This document shows, piece by piece, positions 42,963 to 44,367 of a DNA stretch of 44,367 nucleotides. This stretch comes from Betaproteobacteria bacterium (GTDB taxonomy: Bacteria > Acidobacteriota > Terriglobia > Acidiferrales > UBA7541). The notes below the pieces were generated by a model. That model saw only the letters and a program-made list of their open reading frames with translations, did no database searches and had not been told where the DNA came from. Location of the stretch: positions 1 through 44,367 of the forward strand of contig CAJCHZ010000107.1 in NCBI GenBank assembly GCA_903970165.1, read 5' to 3'. A program made the position numbers and the translations under genes. Positions within the stretch are counted from its first letter, which is position 1. Every line of letters begins with the position of its first letter.

Positions 42963-43568
42963 ATGAAAAACAGAACTTTGTGGTGGGCGGTAAGCATTAG
43001 CACGGTCTTGGTCCTGGTGGTAGCCATCGGAACTCTGGCTCAAGATGGGACGCCGACGCGCTTCAGCGGCGTAATTAATGACTATAGCCCCATAAGCGGG
43101 GGCACAACTGCGTGGGAACTTCACGGGCCCTGGAGTTTGACATTGAGCAAAGAAACCGGGACAGCCCATTTCTCAGCGTCCCTGACGATGGGGCTCTCAG
43201 TCCTTGGACAAAGCTCTACGAACGTCCAAGCGGTCAACCTAGCACAGCATACTCACGACATCACGATGGATGGCACGGTCACTTACAATCCGACTGACTG
43301 CCCTCCCGCCGCGACGACCACGCCTCCGTACGTCGCCCGAATTGAGATTAACAGCACCGCCAGCGTTTTCGCGAATGGCAGCATCGCACCGTTCGGGCAG
43401 TTCTCACAGTTGCAGGTTTGTATTGCGGGAGGAACAGACGAGCCAAACGTGCCATTTTCGAATATCACGCTGGTATTCCAGAAGCCGGCTGCAGCGCATT
43501 TCGGGTCGCAGGCGATCCACGGCGTCGTTCGCAAGGTGAAATACTCCGACCGGGGCAACTCACATTAA
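42963..43568 (+). CDS. Secreted hypothetical protein
   Basis: 201 residues from ATG 42963; GGAG (42955-42958 region) lies upstream and rules out the longer frame from 42867. A signal peptide (MKNRTLWWAVSISTVLVLVV, cleavage near TLAQ) precedes a beta-rich mature domain with GVINDYSPISGGTTAWELHG and GPWSLTLSKETGTAHFSASL, two cysteines that may form a disulfide, and HDITMDGTVTYN. No family is recognised; it looks like a small extracytoplasmic beta-sandwich. It shares a leader repeat with the next gene. Confidence 0.7.
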   Translation: MKNRTLWWAVSISTVLVLVVAIGTLAQDGTPTRFSGVINDYSPISGGTTAWELHGPWSLTLSKETGTAHFSASLTMGLSVLGQSSTNVQAVNLAQHTHDITMDGTVTYNPTDCPPAATTTPPYVARIEINSTASVFANGSIAPFGQFSQLQVCIAGGTDEPNVPFSNITLVFQKPAAAHFGSQAIHGVVRKVKYSDRGNSH

Positions 43569-43602
43569 TGAGGGGCGACGGACACGTACGGGGCGGACGT
43601 GT

Positions 43603-43648
43603 GCCTCAAACCACTTCGTAGCAATGTCTGCGAATTCGGGCAAGCCCG
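43603..43648 (+). repeat. 46-bp leader repeat, copy B
   Basis: Begins GCCTCAAACCACTTCGTAGC and ends GGGCAAGCCCG. The internal stem (CGTAG/CTGCG) is kept by a G-U pair. It lies 25 bp upstream of the lipoprotein gene. Confidence 0.7.
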
Positions 43649-43672
43649 TCAACCCTTGATCTGAGGTGAAGC

Positions 43673-44367
43673 ATGCAATATTTGCGCACACTTAGGCGAC
43701 CTGGATCATTTACAGTCCACGGATTGCATCAGGGTGCCGTTGCACTGGTTGTGGTGATCGGCGTGTGGGGATGCGGAGGCGGCACGAATCAGTCATCGAT
43801 CAATCAGCCTCCACCCAGCGGAGCTAGCACGACTCCGACAATCTCCACAATTTCGCCGAACGGTGCCGTGGCAGGCGGTACGGCTTTCACGCTCACGATC
43901 AATGGAGATAATTTCGTCGCAGGCTCCACGGTCAACTTCGGAGTGTCGGCGCCCGCCACCACGTTCGTCGACTCCACGCAGTTGACTACGACCATCCCTG
44001 CTTCCAGCGTCGCCTCAACCGGTACGGTGGCCGTAACCGTGACCAACCCCGCGCCCGGCGGTGGAACTTCCAATGCGATGAACTTCTCCATCACCAGCGG
44101 CCTTAACCCCGTCCCGGCGATCAGTTCTCTCGATCCTGGCTGCGCCATCGCAGGAGAACAGTTCGTTGATTCGGTAAATAATCAGTTGACGGTAGTTGGG
44201 TCAAATTTTGTGGCGGGTTCAGTCGTGCGCTGGAACGGCAGCGACCTGCCGACCACTAGTAATGGCAGCATTAACGGACTTACCGCTCAGATTTCGGCGG
44301 GCGACATTGCCGCAGCCGGGACAGCGGCGGTCACAGTCTTCAATCCTGCACCCGGTGGGGGTAGCTC
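43673..44367 (+). CDS. IPT/TIG-repeat lipoprotein, 3'-truncated
   Basis: About 231 residues are visible and the frame runs off the window. The ATG at 43673 has GAGGTG upstream. A hydrophobic segment ending VVVIGVWGC gives a lipobox-like cysteine, so a lipoprotein is likely. At least two IPT/TIG-like immunoglobulin-fold repeats follow: TPTISTISPNGAVAGGTAFT ... VAVTVTNPAPGGGTSN and PAISSLDPGCAIAGEQ ... AAVTVFNPAPGGGS. Such repeat proteins are common on Acidobacteriota cell surfaces. The function is unknown; full length cannot be judged. Confidence 0.82.
   Translation, partial: MQYLRTLRRPGSFTVHGLHQGAVALVVVIGVWGCGGGTNQSSINQPPPSGASTTPTISTISPNGAVAGGTAFTLTINGDNFVAGSTVNFGVSAPATTFVDSTQLTTTIPASSVASTGTVAVTVTNPAPGGGTSNAMNFSITSGLNPVPAISSLDPGCAIAGEQFVDSVNNQLTVVGSNFVAGSVVRWNGSDLPTTSNGSINGLTAQISAGDIAAAGTAAVTVFNPAPGGGS

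Overview
The window looks like a chromosomal segment of an aerobic, heterotrophic Acidobacteriota bacterium. The taxonomic signals are a large secreted protein resembling the 'VWFA-related Acidobacterial domain' family (20969-22729), a CadC-like winged-helix/TPR protein (39100-41445), an IPT/TIG-repeat lipoprotein at the right edge, many secreted hypothetical proteins and a high GC content. This placement rests on family recognition by eye, not on a search. I see no rRNA, tRNA or CRISPR array.

Layout from left to right. (1) 1-5.7 kb: the end of fumC, then a run of plus-strand genes with tight spacing: a WG-repeat protein, a secreted acetamidase/formamidase-like protein, a hypothetical, a secreted metallo-beta-lactamase-fold hydrolase and a secreted hypothetical. 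(2) 5.8-8.6 kb, minus strand: a PPOX-family protein coupled to a secreted alpha/beta hydrolase, and a two-subunit 3-oxoacid CoA-transferase. (3) 8.7-9.8 kb: a membrane-anchored cytochrome c and a small secreted protein. (4) 9.9-13 kb, minus strand: a molybdate operon, with an HTH-Mop fusion regulator followed by modA, modB and modC. (5) 13-23.3 kb: mixed single genes, including an NTF2-like protein, a FadN-type beta-oxidation enzyme, a patatin, a fatty acid desaturase, a PilZ protein, a YVTN beta-propeller, the VWFA protein and a zinc-ribbon protein. (6) 23.9-27.8 kb: a bufferin-type RiPP metallophore locus. It has a Cys-rich precursor (bufA2-like), a strong intercistronic terminator, an MNIO/DUF692 maturase, a DUF2063 partner, a DoxX protein and an adjacent secreted HExxH metallopeptidase. 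(7) 28.5-36.4 kb: a phosphoesterase, a TPR-like protein, succinate dehydrogenase (sdhCAB order), a peroxiredoxin and a secreted amidohydrolase. (8) 36.5-41.4 kb: a second cytochrome c, an Nramp/MntH transporter with a visible promoter and candidate operator, a DUF3467 protein and the CadC-like regulator. (9) 41.5-42.8 kb: a decayed IS1202/ISNCY-like insertion sequence with clear inverted repeats and a 16-17 bp target duplication, followed by two secreted-protein genes that share a 46-bp leader repeat.

How the genes fit together: fumC and sdhCAB serve the TCA cycle and respiration. The FadN-like enzyme and the CoA-transferase fit fatty-acid or ketone catabolism. Several genes handle metals (modABC, mntH, the bufferin locus). 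The most notable system is the bufferin locus, because of its attenuator-like terminator between precursor and maturase and its co-oriented metallopeptidase. Also notable are four copies of a degenerate CACAGAG/CGCAGAG dispersed repeat, one of which encodes most of a signal peptide.
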